The notes beneath the pieces were generated by a model. That model did not search any database. It saw nothing but the letters and a program-made list of their open reading frames with translations, and was not told the DNA's origin. The translations under genes and the position numbers were made by a program. From positions 124,001-188,000 of the forward strand of contig JAFDWX010000006.1 of the NCBI GenBank assembly GCA_018268255.1: a stretch of 64,000 nucleotides of DNA, written 5' to 3'. Below are positions 8,152 to 16,825 of this stretch, in pieces; the first letter of the stretch is position 1, and every line of letters begins with the position of its first letter. This DNA is from Armatimonadota bacterium (GTDB lineage Bacteria; Armatimonadota; Fimbriimonadia; Fimbriimonadales; Fimbriimonadaceae).

Positions 8152-11100
8152 ATGAAGGTAATTCAGCCGACTTCCAAGCGTATTGGTCGGTATCTCGAAG
8201 TTCCTAACCTAATTGAACTTCAACTCAACAGCTACAAGTGGTTTCTCGAAGAAGGGCTCCCAGAGCTTTTCAAAACATTTTCCCCAATCTGGGACTTCAC
8301 ACAGACAAATTACATTGAGTTCGTCAATTTCAACTTAGGCGAGCCGAAATATTCGCTTCAGGAATGCCGCGACCGCGATATGACCTTCGAAGCTCCTATC
8401 AAGGCAACTGTTCGGTTCGGTGGCCGAGACAGGGAAGAGATGGAAACGGAGGTCTATCTTGGCGACCTCCCATTGATGACCGACAAGGGAACCTTTATCA
8501 TCAATGGTCGCGAACGGGTTATCGTTTCGCAGCTCAGCCGATCGCCTGGACTCTATTTCGAAGAGGGTGTCGATTCCTCGATGCAGGTCATTGTTTCGGC
8601 TCGAGTCATTCCCACCGAAGGTCCTTGGCTTGAGTTCGAGTCTGACTCGAACATGGTGGTTCACACCCAGCTGAGCCAAACCAAGAAACTGCCTTTGACC
8701 CAGTTAGTCAAGGCGTTGCACGCGTTTTTCGACAGCAACAGTCCGGATCGACTTCACGGACGCGTCCGATACCAGATGGCTGTGCGAGACGCGGTCCGAA
8801 AGAAGATCGCCGACCCAATTGCCGATCCCGATTCGGGAGAGGTTCTGGTTGAGCGTGGATCGATCTTGACCAAAAAGTTGATGGCGACGCTTCCAGAAGG
8901 CGCGCTGGACCAGGTGATTTCCGTAGAGACTCCGCTCGGATCCAATGAAGAAATTCTTTGGGCAGCCGGCGAGGAGATCACCCTCGAGAAGCCAACCCAC
9001 GAAGACTTAATCGGGCTGAGGCCGGTCGACGATATCAAGGAAGGCAGCAACCTGATCATTGCCAAGCTTCAGGTGATCGATAAAGATGTTGCTCGAAAGA
9101 TTGAATCGCTCGAGCTGGATTCCATTAACCTTCTCAAGGTCCCGCAGCTGATCAGCAACACGTTGGAAGTCGATAAGACCAGCACCATGCGCGAGGCGAT
9201 CATCGACATCTTCAAGCGTCTGCGGCCGGGTGAAGCAGCTACAGAAGATGCAGCCAAGCAGCTGATCTACAACCAGTTCTTTGAGATCAAGCGATACGAC
9301 CTGGGCAAGGTGGGCCGCCGGTTCCTGAATAAGAGGCTTCATATCGATGTTCCTCAACAGGTTCGAAATCTCACGTCCGATGACCTCTTCGCGATGATGA
9401 TCGCGATGGAGCCGTACATCGCCAAGGACGCCGAGCGAGACGATATCGACGATCTTCGCAATAAGCGAGTTCGATCTGTAGGCGAGTTGCTCCAAAGCCA
9501 ACTTCGACTCGGCTTCGTCCGCATGGAGAAAGTGGCTCGAGAGCGAATGACCAGCGCAGATCAAGATAATCTTCTGCCAGGAATCATTCTCAGCGTCAAG
9601 CCGGTCAGCGCGAGCATCAAGAGTTTCTTTAGTTCCAACCAGCTCAGCACGTTTATGGATCAGACCAACCCGCTCAGCGAGTTGACCAACAAACGGCGCC
9701 TTTCGAGCCTTGGACCTGGTGGACTTCAACGAACGAGCGCCAAGCTGGAAGTTCGCGACGTGCACCGTTCTCACTACGGACGCATCTGTCCGATCGAGAC
9801 TCCTGAAGGTCCGAACATCGGTCTGATCAGCCAGCTCACGACCCACGCAAGGGTTGATGAGTACGGCTTTATCATGACTCCGTACCGAAAGGTGGTGGAC
9901 GGCAAAGTCACCGAAGACATTATCTATCTGACCGCGCAGGAAGACTTCACGTTCCGCATCGCTCCTGCCGACTTGCCGACCGACAGCGAAGGGTTCATCA
10001 ATGTAGACCGCGTTCAAGTACGGTGCCCAGGCGGTGACCGAGAATTTGGCGGCGCGAGCTATCCGATTGTCCCTAAGAACAGTGTGGATCTGGTCGACAT
10101 TTCCCCTGTCCAGATCATCTCTGTTGCGACAGCGCTGATTCCGTTCCTGGAGAACGACGACGCAAACCGCGCACTCATGGGTGCAAACATGCAGCGCCAG
10201 GGTGTTCCGTGCCTTCGTTCGGATGCTCCGATCGTTGGAACCGGATACGAGCGCACTGCAGCTGTCGACTCTGGAGCCGCGATCGTCGCACTCAAGAGCG
10301 GCTATGTGGAGGCTGTCACTTCCAACACCATCACGGTGCGAAACGAAGAGGGCAACCTCGACAGCTACGACTTGATGCACATGGTTCAGAGCAACAAGTC
10401 AACGTGCTTCACGCACCGTCCGGTCGTATGGCCCGGACAGCGTGTGCTGAAGGGCGATCCTCTTGCCGATGGACCTACCTGCGACAACGCTCGGTTGGCG
10501 CTGGGTCAGAACGTCGTGGTGGCATTCATGCCGTGGGGCGGATACAACTACGAAGACGCCATCTTGATCAGCGAGCGGCTGGTGAAAGATGACGTTTACA
10601 CGTCCATCCACATCGAGCGCCACGAAACGGAGGCTGTTGATACCAAGCTTGGACCCGAGGAAATCACTCGCGATATTCCAAACGTTGGCGAAGACGCTCT
10701 GAAGGACCTCGACGAGAACGGAATCATCCGAATTGGTGCCGAAGTGCGACCCGAGGACATTCTTGTCGGTAAGGTAGCGCCAAAGGGCCAGACGGAGATG
10801 ACCGCAGAAGAGCGACTCATCATCGCGATCTTTGGTAAGAAAGCCGAGGAAACGAGAGACGTCTCGCTTCGACTGCCACACGGCGAAAAGGGGACTGTCG
10901 TTGACGTCAAGACCTTTAGCCGATACAAGTACGAGTGCACGAACTGCAAGCACGTCTACAAGGAATCCAAGAAGCGAGAGAGCCTGATCTGCGATCGATG
11001 CGACAGCTCGCTGATTCAGCTTCCGGGTGACGAACTTCCGGCCGGCACGAACATGACCGTTCAGGTTTACATCGCCCAAAAGCGCAAGCTGATGGTCGGC

Positions 11101-12198
11101 GACAAAATGGCTGGACGCCACGGCAACAAGGGTGTTATCTCCCGAGTGCTGCCGGTGGAAGACATGCCGATGCTCATGGATGGAACTCCAGTTGACGTGG
11201 TTCTCAACCCGCTCGGTGTCCCGAGCCGTATGAACATTGGCCAGATTCTGGAAACGCACCTTGGGTACGTAGGCAGGAATCTGGGAATTCGATATGAGTG
11301 TCCTGCTTTCGAAGGTGCAACCGAGCACGAAATTCTCAACGAAGTTGAGAAGCTAGCGGAGCATTTCCGGCGAAAGGTCCTCGAGAGCTACGTCAATAGC
11401 GAGCTTGAACTCAATGTCAAGTTCGAATTGGACGATACGCTCGACGGGATGTTTGGAAAGGTCGAGGCGGCACTACGCGCCTTGGATGAACCTCGATTGG
11501 ATCGATTGAGTCGAATCGTGGCAGCTGCTCCGGTCAAGTCAACCGGCGAGATCCTGGACACCGACTACGAAAACTGGGTTCCAGAGGAATTGCCAGAGGA
11601 GATGGGTGCGCCCGCCAAGGCGGAAGACGCCGTCTATGCCGAGATTGTCGCGAAGATTCAGAAGAACACCTTCCGACGTGCAGGGCTTGACCCTGAATCG
11701 TGCAAGTCTCTCCTCCGAGATGGCTTGACTGGCGATGTACTTCCAAATCCGATCACGGTCGGAGTCATGTACATCCTAAAACTGGAGCACTTGGCCGACG
11801 AGAAGATCCACGCTCGTTCGATTGGCCCGTACTCGCTTGTCACTCAGCAACCGCTGGGTGGAAAGGCGCAGTTCGGCGGTCAGCGATTCGGTGAGATGGA
11901 AGTCTGGGCATTGGAAGCGTACGGCGCTGCCTACACGCTCCAAGAGCTTTTGACCATCAAGTCTGACGACGTCATGGGTCGGGTTAAGGCCTACGAGTCG
12001 ATCGTCAAGGGAGAGAGCATCGCCGAGCCGGGTATCCCTGAATCGTTCAAGATTCTGGTGAACGAGCTTCGGTCGCTTTGTCTCAAGGTTTCGGTGGAAG
12101 ATCCTCAAAACAAGGAACTGAACCTGAAGGACTTGGACGAATTGTCCGGTGGCGGAGACGATGTCCGACTTGCTCGATCGGTCGGATTCTTCAACTAA
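8152..12198 (+). CDS. rpoB: RNA polymerase beta subunit
   Basis: The 1348-residue product contains all core RpoB landmarks: the rifampicin-region sequence around SNQLSTFMDQTN (494-506), the RDVHRSHYGRICPIETPEGP block, the PWGGYNYEDAI motif, the GDKMAGRHGNKGVIS catalytic-region block and the C-terminal GGKAQFGGQRFGEMEVWALEA clamp segment. ATG 8152 follows a good GGAGG sequence 6 nt upstream. A lineage-type insertion around residues 925-952 carries four cysteines (C929, C932, C947, C950) as a probable zinc ribbon. At the rifampicin-contact positions it has Thr500 (E. coli Gln513) and Asn513 (E. coli His526). No rplJ/rplL precede it and no rpoC follows; a strong hairpin closes the unit. Confidence 0.98.
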   Translation: MKVIQPTSKRIGRYLEVPNLIELQLNSYKWFLEEGLPELFKTFSPIWDFTQTNYIEFVNFNLGEPKYSLQECRDRDMTFEAPIKATVRFGGRDREEMETEVYLGDLPLMTDKGTFIINGRERVIVSQLSRSPGLYFEEGVDSSMQVIVSARVIPTEGPWLEFESDSNMVVHTQLSQTKKLPLTQLVKALHAFFDSNSPDRLHGRVRYQMAVRDAVRKKIADPIADPDSGEVLVERGSILTKKLMATLPEGALDQVISVETPLGSNEEILWAAGEEITLEKPTHEDLIGLRPVDDIKEGSNLIIAKLQVIDKDVARKIESLELDSINLLKVPQLISNTLEVDKTSTMREAIIDIFKRLRPGEAATEDAAKQLIYNQFFEIKRYDLGKVGRRFLNKRLHIDVPQQVRNLTSDDLFAMMIAMEPYIAKDAERDDIDDLRNKRVRSVGELLQSQLRLGFVRMEKVARERMTSADQDNLLPGIILSVKPVSASIKSFFSSNQLSTFMDQTNPLSELTNKRRLSSLGPGGLQRTSAKLEVRDVHRSHYGRICPIETPEGPNIGLISQLTTHARVDEYGFIMTPYRKVVDGKVTEDIIYLTAQEDFTFRIAPADLPTDSEGFINVDRVQVRCPGGDREFGGASYPIVPKNSVDLVDISPVQIISVATALIPFLENDDANRALMGANMQRQGVPCLRSDAPIVGTGYERTAAVDSGAAIVALKSGYVEAVTSNTITVRNEEGNLDSYDLMHMVQSNKSTCFTHRPVVWPGQRVLKGDPLADGPTCDNARLALGQNVVVAFMPWGGYNYEDAILISERLVKDDVYTSIHIERHETEAVDTKLGPEEITRDIPNVGEDALKDLDENGIIRIGAEVRPEDILVGKVAPKGQTEMTAEERLIIAIFGKKAEETRDVSLRLPHGEKGTVVDVKTFSRYKYECTNCKHVYKESKKRESLICDRCDSSLIQLPGDELPAGTNMTVQVYIAQKRKLMVGDKMAGRHGNKGVISRVLPVEDMPMLMDGTPVDVVLNPLGVPSRMNIGQILETHLGYVGRNLGIRYECPAFEGATEHEILNEVEKLAEHFRRKVLESYVNSELELNVKFELDDTLDGMFGKVEAALRALDEPRLDRLSRIVAAAPVKSTGEILDTDYENWVPEELPEEMGAPAKAEDAVYAEIVAKIQKNTFRRAGLDPESCKSLLRDGLTGDVLPNPITVGVMYILKLEHLADEKIHARSIGPYSLVTQQPLGGKAQFGGQRFGEMEVWALEAYGAAYTLQELLTIKSDDVMGRVKAYESIVKGESIAEPGIPESFKILVNELRSLCLKVSVEDPQNKELNLKDLDELSGGGDDVRLARSVGFFN

Positions 12199-12217
12199 CG
12201 GTTCGGAGAATCAGTAG

Positions 12218-12251
12218 AAGGGTCTCGCGTCTAGATTGGCGCGAGACCCTT
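12218..12251 (+). terminator. Hairpin terminator after rpoB, probably bidirectional
   Basis: A perfect 12-bp inverted repeat (core GGGTCTCGCG/CGCGAGACCC, arms 12218-12229 and 12240-12251) with a 10-nt loop begins 20 nt after the rpoB stop and 8 nt beyond the pnuC stop on the other strand. The following bases are only moderately T-rich. Its position between convergent genes supports termination in both directions. Confidence 0.75.
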
Positions 12252-12258
12252 CGTTCTG

Positions 12259-12963
12259 TCAGGCTGTTGGAGTGGATAACTCTCTTGCGAGGGAACGTCG
12301 CCATTCTGCCAAACCGGCAATGGCCAGGACAAAGAAAATCAAGTAGAGCGCTGCTGTGGTGTAGTACTGCCTGTAACTGTACAGAGGCACATAGATCGCG
12401 TCGGCGAGGATCCAGAGAATCCAGTTTTCCAGCACTTTGCGGTTCAAAAGAAACTGAGCTGCGAGAGAAATGCTGAAGGTGAGCGCGTCCCAAAACGGCA
12501 CTTGCCCTCCGAGTCGCTCCAGAAGAGGGACCAAGCCGAAAGTCACTAACACAATGGTGGCGGTCACCACAGCCACCTGGAAAGGCTTGAGCCGCGACAC
12601 TTTGAGCTCCGTGTGATTCTCGCCGCCAAACTTCCACCTCCACCACCCCTCGACCAGATACCCGAAGAAGACAAGCTGCAGGGCTGCGTTGGCGTAGTGG
12701 CGAGCCACGATAAAGAAGAACCAGGCGTATACCAGCACGTTGACGATGCCGACAGGCCAGTTCCACAAGCTCTCTTTGATTACCAAATACACGCCCACCA
12801 CTCCGGTCACAAATCCAACCACCTCGATCCATGAGTCGCGGTTTGAGGGGATCCATGTGATGGGTGTTTTGGAGACATACGCCTGAAACGCCTGGCACAA
12901 GATGGCCAGAACAAACGACCCCAAGGACATAAGCAGGGTGTTGCGGAGGACGGCGCGGCTCAT
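12259..12963 (-). CDS. pnuC: PnuC-type nicotinamide riboside (vitamin) transporter
   Basis: A facilitator-type transporter with about seven or eight helices. Family marks include WIEVVGFVTGVVGVYL, the KESLWNWPVGIVN block that lines the substrate site in PnuC, and WILADAIYVPLY near the C-terminus. PnuC imports nicotinamide riboside for NAD synthesis; relatives move thiamine or riboflavin, so the substrate is not certain. The ATG at 12963 is chosen because the hydrophobic region begins shortly after it; an AGGAGG lies about 21 nt upstream, which is too far for comfort, and in-frame TTG codons exist upstream (to 13008). Convergent with rpoB, divergent from the lipoprotein at 13039. Confidence 0.85.
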   Translation of the reverse strand: MSRAVLRNTLLMSLGSFVLAILCQAFQAYVSKTPITWIPSNRDSWIEVVGFVTGVVGVYLVIKESLWNWPVGIVNVLVYAWFFFIVARHYANAALQLVFFGYLVEGWWRWKFGGENHTELKVSRLKPFQVAVVTATIVLVTFGLVPLLERLGGQVPFWDALTFSISLAAQFLLNRKVLENWILWILADAIYVPLYSYRQYYTTAALYLIFFVLAIAGLAEWRRSLARELSTPTA

Positions 12964-13038
12964 CAAACGGTTGTACCATGACCCCCTCCTGAATCGATGG
13001 GCTCGCAAGGACCGAAGACTCGGTATAACTGAATTGCA

Positions 13039-13683
13039 ATGAAACTGAAATGCCTTTTACCTCTTGCTGTTGTGGGTCTAATCGCAGGTTGTATGGTGCC
13101 CAGCATTCCGGATGAGCCGGAGACGTTCTCGCCTCTTGGCGATGCTGCGCCGGCGTGGGGCACTGCTGGAATGAGCGATTGGGGCAGCTTTTTGGAAGGG
13201 AACTGGGGATTCAAATCGATGGATATGGATCCGGCGGTGGCCAAACAACTGGGAGTGAGTGCGCTCCAGGAGCAATCCAAAGATGAAGGACCTACGGATC
13301 GGTGGAACTTCACCAAAGATGGCCAACTGACGCTTTACCACGGGAAGTTCAAAGTTGGAGGTAAATGGGCTCCAGCAGGGAACGGAATCCAACTCCAATG
13401 GAAAACCCTGAACGACAAGCCGATTCAGGGCGAACTGGAGCGGCTTAAGAAAGAATCTGAGACTGGACGGCAGGGAGCGATCGCCACTGAGTTGTTCGCA
13501 GACTGGATGAACCAGAGTCTGCAAACCTTGACCATGTTTTATCTGGACGACGACCGGAAAAAGCTCAGATTCCCGGGTGGTATGTCATCGATGGGTATGC
13601 CAACGGACAATAGCCCAGCCACCCAGGCAATGCTGGCCAAGATGGGACCGACTCTCCAACGTCTAAAGTCAAATAAATCATAG
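13039..13683 (+). CDS. Secreted lipoprotein, function unknown
   Basis: The 214-residue product begins with a lipoprotein signal peptide (MKLKCLLPLAVVGLIAGC; the Cys at 18 is the lipidation site). The rest is soluble, with a compact beta-rich stretch around residues 95-130 (DGQLTLYHGKFKVGGKWAP), resembling a small lipocalin-like or DUF-type barrel, but I do not recognise a family. No Shine-Dalgarno sequence is present; a TATAAC hexamer lies 9 nt before ATG 13039. It is followed by a 130-nt gap and the pilus ATPase cluster. Confidence 0.6.
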   Translation: MKLKCLLPLAVVGLIAGCMVPSIPDEPETFSPLGDAAPAWGTAGMSDWGSFLEGNWGFKSMDMDPAVAKQLGVSALQEQSKDEGPTDRWNFTKDGQLTLYHGKFKVGGKWAPAGNGIQLQWKTLNDKPIQGELERLKKESETGRQGAIATELFADWMNQSLQTLTMFYLDDDRKKLRFPGGMSSMGMPTDNSPATQAMLAKMGPTLQRLKSNKS

Positions 13684-13813
13684 ATATAAACCACGTTTGG
13701 CGCAATTTTCCGTACGAAAGACGGTCGTCTAGATTCGCCCAAATGGGAGTTCTTAACTACAGGGGAAGGTTTTCAATGGGAAAAGCGCCCGGGTGAGATA
13801 AACTCACGGTCGC

Positions 13814-14545
13814 ATGCGGTTCCCTTCGATAGTCTTTGCTGCGGTTCTTGCTGTGGCGGCGAACGCTCAGCCGAGCCGCGACCGTGCGCTCGAGGCGTTG
13901 GTTTTCGGTGAAAAGCCGACTCTGTTTGCTGTCGTCCAGCGAACATCATCCGGTTCGGATCTAATTGAGATCTCCATGTTCGACCCGAAGTTTCCTATGG
14001 AGTTACTGAAATCGCAGTGCGAGGAACTCGGGAGGCAATCAGGCGGTGGCACGCGGGGCGCGTTTTACTTTGAGTCCGACCCCAAGAATCCACAGTTCAG
14101 TTTCCGCAAGGCCCGGTTCGCCACGGAAAACTTGATACATTCCAACTCTCACGATCTTAACTTGAGTCCGATCGTCAAGGCGTTCGCGGGCCTGCCGAGC
14201 CCCTACACGATCAAGAGCATGTCGATCACCTTTCAGGGCGAGGTACCGAGCGCAAAAACCCTACGGACCTTTTTTGACAAGAAGATAGGGCTTATTGCGA
14301 CCGTGAGCACAAGGCCAGCCATGATTGAGTACCGAATCAGGCTGTTCACCCAGAATCCAGCCGAGATCAATATTCCGGGTGAGTACACTCCACCCCCCGC
14401 CCCGGTTCAAAAACCAGCGGAACAGCGAACTCCTTGGCTAGGCTATGCGCTCTTAGTTGTTGGGTCGCTCGCAGCGGGGCTATTGGTATACTTCACCCTG
14501 CAGGCACTCTCGAACCGACCCTCGGCCCAAGCCAAGAGGCGGTAA
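13814..14545 (+). CDS. Secreted protein with C-terminal membrane anchor, upstream of pilT genes
   Basis: The 243-residue protein has a signal peptide (MRFPSIVFAAVLAVAANAQ), an extracytoplasmic domain to about 190, a proline-rich linker (TPPPAPVQKPAEQ) and a single C-terminal helix (WLGYALLVVGSLAAGLLVYFTL) ending in a basic tail. No known family is recognised. It ends 12 nt before the first PilT-type gene, so it is probably co-transcribed; a role as an envelope partner of the motor ATPases is a guess based on position only. Confidence 0.6.
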   Translation: MRFPSIVFAAVLAVAANAQPSRDRALEALVFGEKPTLFAVVQRTSSGSDLIEISMFDPKFPMELLKSQCEELGRQSGGGTRGAFYFESDPKNPQFSFRKARFATENLIHSNSHDLNLSPIVKAFAGLPSPYTIKSMSITFQGEVPSAKTLRTFFDKKIGLIATVSTRPAMIEYRIRLFTQNPAEINIPGEYTPPPAPVQKPAEQRTPWLGYALLVVGSLAAGLLVYFTLQALSNRPSAQAKRR

Positions 14546-14557
14546 GGGCATACCATC

Positions 14558-15637
14558 ATGATTGACGCATCTTCGATCACTCTCGACCAGCTCATCGCAA
14601 CCGGCTTTGAGATCTCGGCCTCGGACGTTATGCTCAAAGCGTACACGCCACCGATGATGAAACAGCACAGCATGGTGCGCCCGCTCCCCGGCGAATGGCC
14701 GGTCTTGGACGAGCAGACGGTGGAGAGGCTGGTGCGATCGAAGATGACGGACAGACAGATTCGTATCTACGATGAGACCAGCGAGATGGACCTCTCGTTC
14801 GCAGTGGGCAGCACCTGCCGAATTCGTATGAACTGCTACCGGCAGCGTGGTGGCGCGGCTACCGTCATGCGCATTATCCCGTTGGTTATCCGCACGCTGG
14901 AGCAATTGGGTCTACCCATGGTCTTGGGCGAAGTCACCAAGCACCGCCAGGGATTGGTTCTTGTCACGGGTCCAACGGGTTCCGGAAAGACGACCACTCT
15001 GGCAGCACTGATCGATATCATCAACAACAACCGTCCGTGCCACATTGTCACGGTCGAGGACCCACTCGAAATCGTCCACCAGGACAAAACGGCCTATATC
15101 AGTCAGCGAGAAGTCGGAATCGACACGGAAGACTTCCAACCTGCATTGCGCGCCGTGGTCCGCGAAGCTCCGGACGTCATCCTCATCGGTGAAATGCGCG
15201 ACGTCACCACCATGAACGTCGCTATGCAGGCTGGTGAAACGGGTCACTTGGTTTTCTCCACGGTTCACACCTCTTCGGCCTACGAAACGCTTGACCGTAT
15301 CGTCAACATGTTCCCGCCGCACGAAAAGAACCACCTCTGCCTTCGCCTCGCCAATTCACTCAAGGCGATCGTGGCCCAGAAACTTGTCCCGAGATGCGAC
15401 GGCCCGGGCCGCGTGGTTGCGAATGAAATTTTGATTTGTACGCCAACGGTCAGTAAGGCCATTGAGGAAGGGCACTTCGGCGACCTCTACCACATGATGA
15501 ACGAAGGCGCCTTCTGGGGCATGCAAACCATGAACCAGTCGCTTGCACGATACGTCAAGGCGGGAGTCGTGAGCGAGGAAACTGCGCTCAACTACGCCGG
15601 AATCGTCTCGGAGTTGAAACAGCTTCTCCGCCGGTAA
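14558..15637 (+). CDS. PilT-family secretion/pilus ATPase, divergent paralog
   Basis: A 359-residue hexameric-type ATPase of the PilT/GspE superfamily. It has Walker A GPTGSGKTTT (about 137-146), the Asp box VTVEDPLE, Walker B VILIGEMRD and the His box GHLVFSTVHTSSAYETLDRIV. The N-terminal PAS-like domain is divergent, and where PilT proteins carry the AIRNLIRE retraction motif this one reads TPTVSKAIEEG. It is therefore unlikely to be an ordinary retraction motor; a PilU-like accessory or a gliding/secretion regulator is possible. A terminator hairpin separates it from the next paralog. Confidence 0.88.
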   Translation: MIDASSITLDQLIATGFEISASDVMLKAYTPPMMKQHSMVRPLPGEWPVLDEQTVERLVRSKMTDRQIRIYDETSEMDLSFAVGSTCRIRMNCYRQRGGAATVMRIIPLVIRTLEQLGLPMVLGEVTKHRQGLVLVTGPTGSGKTTTLAALIDIINNNRPCHIVTVEDPLEIVHQDKTAYISQREVGIDTEDFQPALRAVVREAPDVILIGEMRDVTTMNVAMQAGETGHLVFSTVHTSSAYETLDRIVNMFPPHEKNHLCLRLANSLKAIVAQKLVPRCDGPGRVVANEILICTPTVSKAIEEGHFGDLYHMMNEGAFWGMQTMNQSLARYVKAGVVSEETALNYAGIVSELKQLLRR

Positions 15638-15665
15638 TCCAATCCGCTTCCAAACACATCGCGAT

Positions 15666-15694
15666 GATGCCAATCGGGCTCCCCGATTGGCATC
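15666..15694 (+). terminator. Hairpin between first and second pilT-type genes
   Basis: A perfect 13-bp inverted repeat (GATGCCAATCGGG and its complement, arms 15666-15678 and 15682-15694) with a 3-nt loop CTC, followed by AATTCT. It sits 28 nt after the stop of the first ATPase gene and could attenuate or end that transcript. Confidence 0.7.
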
Positions 15695-15730
15695 AATTCT
15701 GAGTATGATCAGATTCAAGCGAGAGCGACG

Positions 15731-16825
15731 ATGCCCGAGATTATCGACAACCTGCTGCGCGAACTGGTCAGCCGCGACGCCAGCGACCTCCATATTAAAG
15801 CCAACAACCCGCCTCTCATGCGGATTCGCGGCGACCTCAAGCGGACAAGCCACCCAGCGCTGAGTGAGGAAAAGACTCACGAACTGCTCCTAAGCATCCT
15901 GAACGAGGAGCGCAGAGCGAAACTCTTCAGTTACAAGGAAGTCGATCTCAGCTATTACGTGGAGAGCGTTGCGCGATTTCGGGTCAACATGTTTTGGCAA
16001 CGCGGCCACATCGGCGCGGTCTTTCGTGTCATCCCCTTTAACATTCGCACCATCGATGACTTGCTGATGCCCGCGGTATGCAAGGACATTGCGTTGTTGC
16101 CTCGAGGCCTTGTGTTGGTCACGGGACCAACCGGCAGCGGAAAGTCCACAAGTCTCGCGGCGATGATCAACCACATCAACATAAACCGCAAGAGCCACAT
16201 CATGACGGTGGAGGATCCGATCGAGTATGTGCACGAAGATAAGGTGAGCATCATCAATCAACGCGAACTCGGTACGGATACCCATTCCTTTGCCGACGCG
16301 CTCAAGCACGTGATGCGGCAAAATCCGGACGTTATCCTCGTGGGTGAGATGCGCGACCTAGAGACCATTCAGCTCGCAATTACGGCAGCTGAAACCGGCC
16401 ACTTGGTCTTTAGCACTCTCCACACTGTGGACTCTGCTCAAACGATCGACCGCATCGTAGACGTGTTTCCTCCGCAGCAGCAGGCACAGATCCGCACTCA
16501 GCTCAGCGTTACGCTTCAATCGGTCATATCCCAAACGCTGCTTCCAACCAAGTCTGGATCGGGCCGAGTAGCGGCATTTGAGGTCATGGTGGCTACCGCA
16601 GCCATTCGCACGTTGATCCGCGAAGGGAAAACTCACCAACTCTATCTGGACATCCAGACGGGTGCAGAACATGGCATGCAGACGTTGGATGGCTGCCTGC
16701 TTCAACTCATCAAGGAAGACCGAATCGATTTTGACCACGCAATTTCCAAGTCGTCCAACGCCAGCGAATTTGCACGTCGTGCAGCATCGCTCGGGATAGC
16801 AGGAGAGGCCAATGCAGCACCTTAA
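15731..16825 (+). CDS. pilT: PilT-family twitching-motility ATPase
   Basis: A 364-residue type IV pilus retraction-type ATPase. It starts with the canonical PilT sequence (DNLLRELVSRDASDLH) and has Walker A GPTGSGKSTS (about 131-140), VEDPIEYVHE, Walker B VILVGEMRDLET, the His box GHLVFSTLHTVDSAQTIDRI and a recognisable AIRTLIREGKTHQL retraction motif. PilT hydrolyses ATP to depolymerise pilin at the inner-membrane platform. It overlaps the next gene by 14 nt. No pilin, PilB or PilC genes lie in the window. Confidence 0.93.
   Translation: MPEIIDNLLRELVSRDASDLHIKANNPPLMRIRGDLKRTSHPALSEEKTHELLLSILNEERRAKLFSYKEVDLSYYVESVARFRVNMFWQRGHIGAVFRVIPFNIRTIDDLLMPAVCKDIALLPRGLVLVTGPTGSGKSTSLAAMINHININRKSHIMTVEDPIEYVHEDKVSIINQRELGTDTHSFADALKHVMRQNPDVILVGEMRDLETIQLAITAAETGHLVFSTLHTVDSAQTIDRIVDVFPPQQQAQIRTQLSVTLQSVISQTLLPTKSGSGRVAAFEVMVATAAIRTLIREGKTHQLYLDIQTGAEHGMQTLDGCLLQLIKEDRIDFDHAISKSSNASEFARRAASLGIAGEANAAP

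Noticed and set aside
9007-10380. A 457-codon open frame on the minus strand inside rpoB
   Set aside because: It is antisense to a strongly conserved part of RpoB, has no recognisable domain and reflects codon bias on the other strand.
12191-13039. A 282-codon minus-strand frame over pnuC, with AGGAGG 5 nt before an internal ATG at 12978
   Set aside because: The SD spacing is good, but the translation is Arg/Ser/Pro-rich with no domain, while the pnuC frame shows clear family motifs. The SD is noted because it leaves the pnuC start uncertain.
13684-13813. c-di-GMP riboswitch before the pilT cluster
   Set aside because: There is only a small GTGAG/CTCAC hairpin; the conserved GEMM core is not present.
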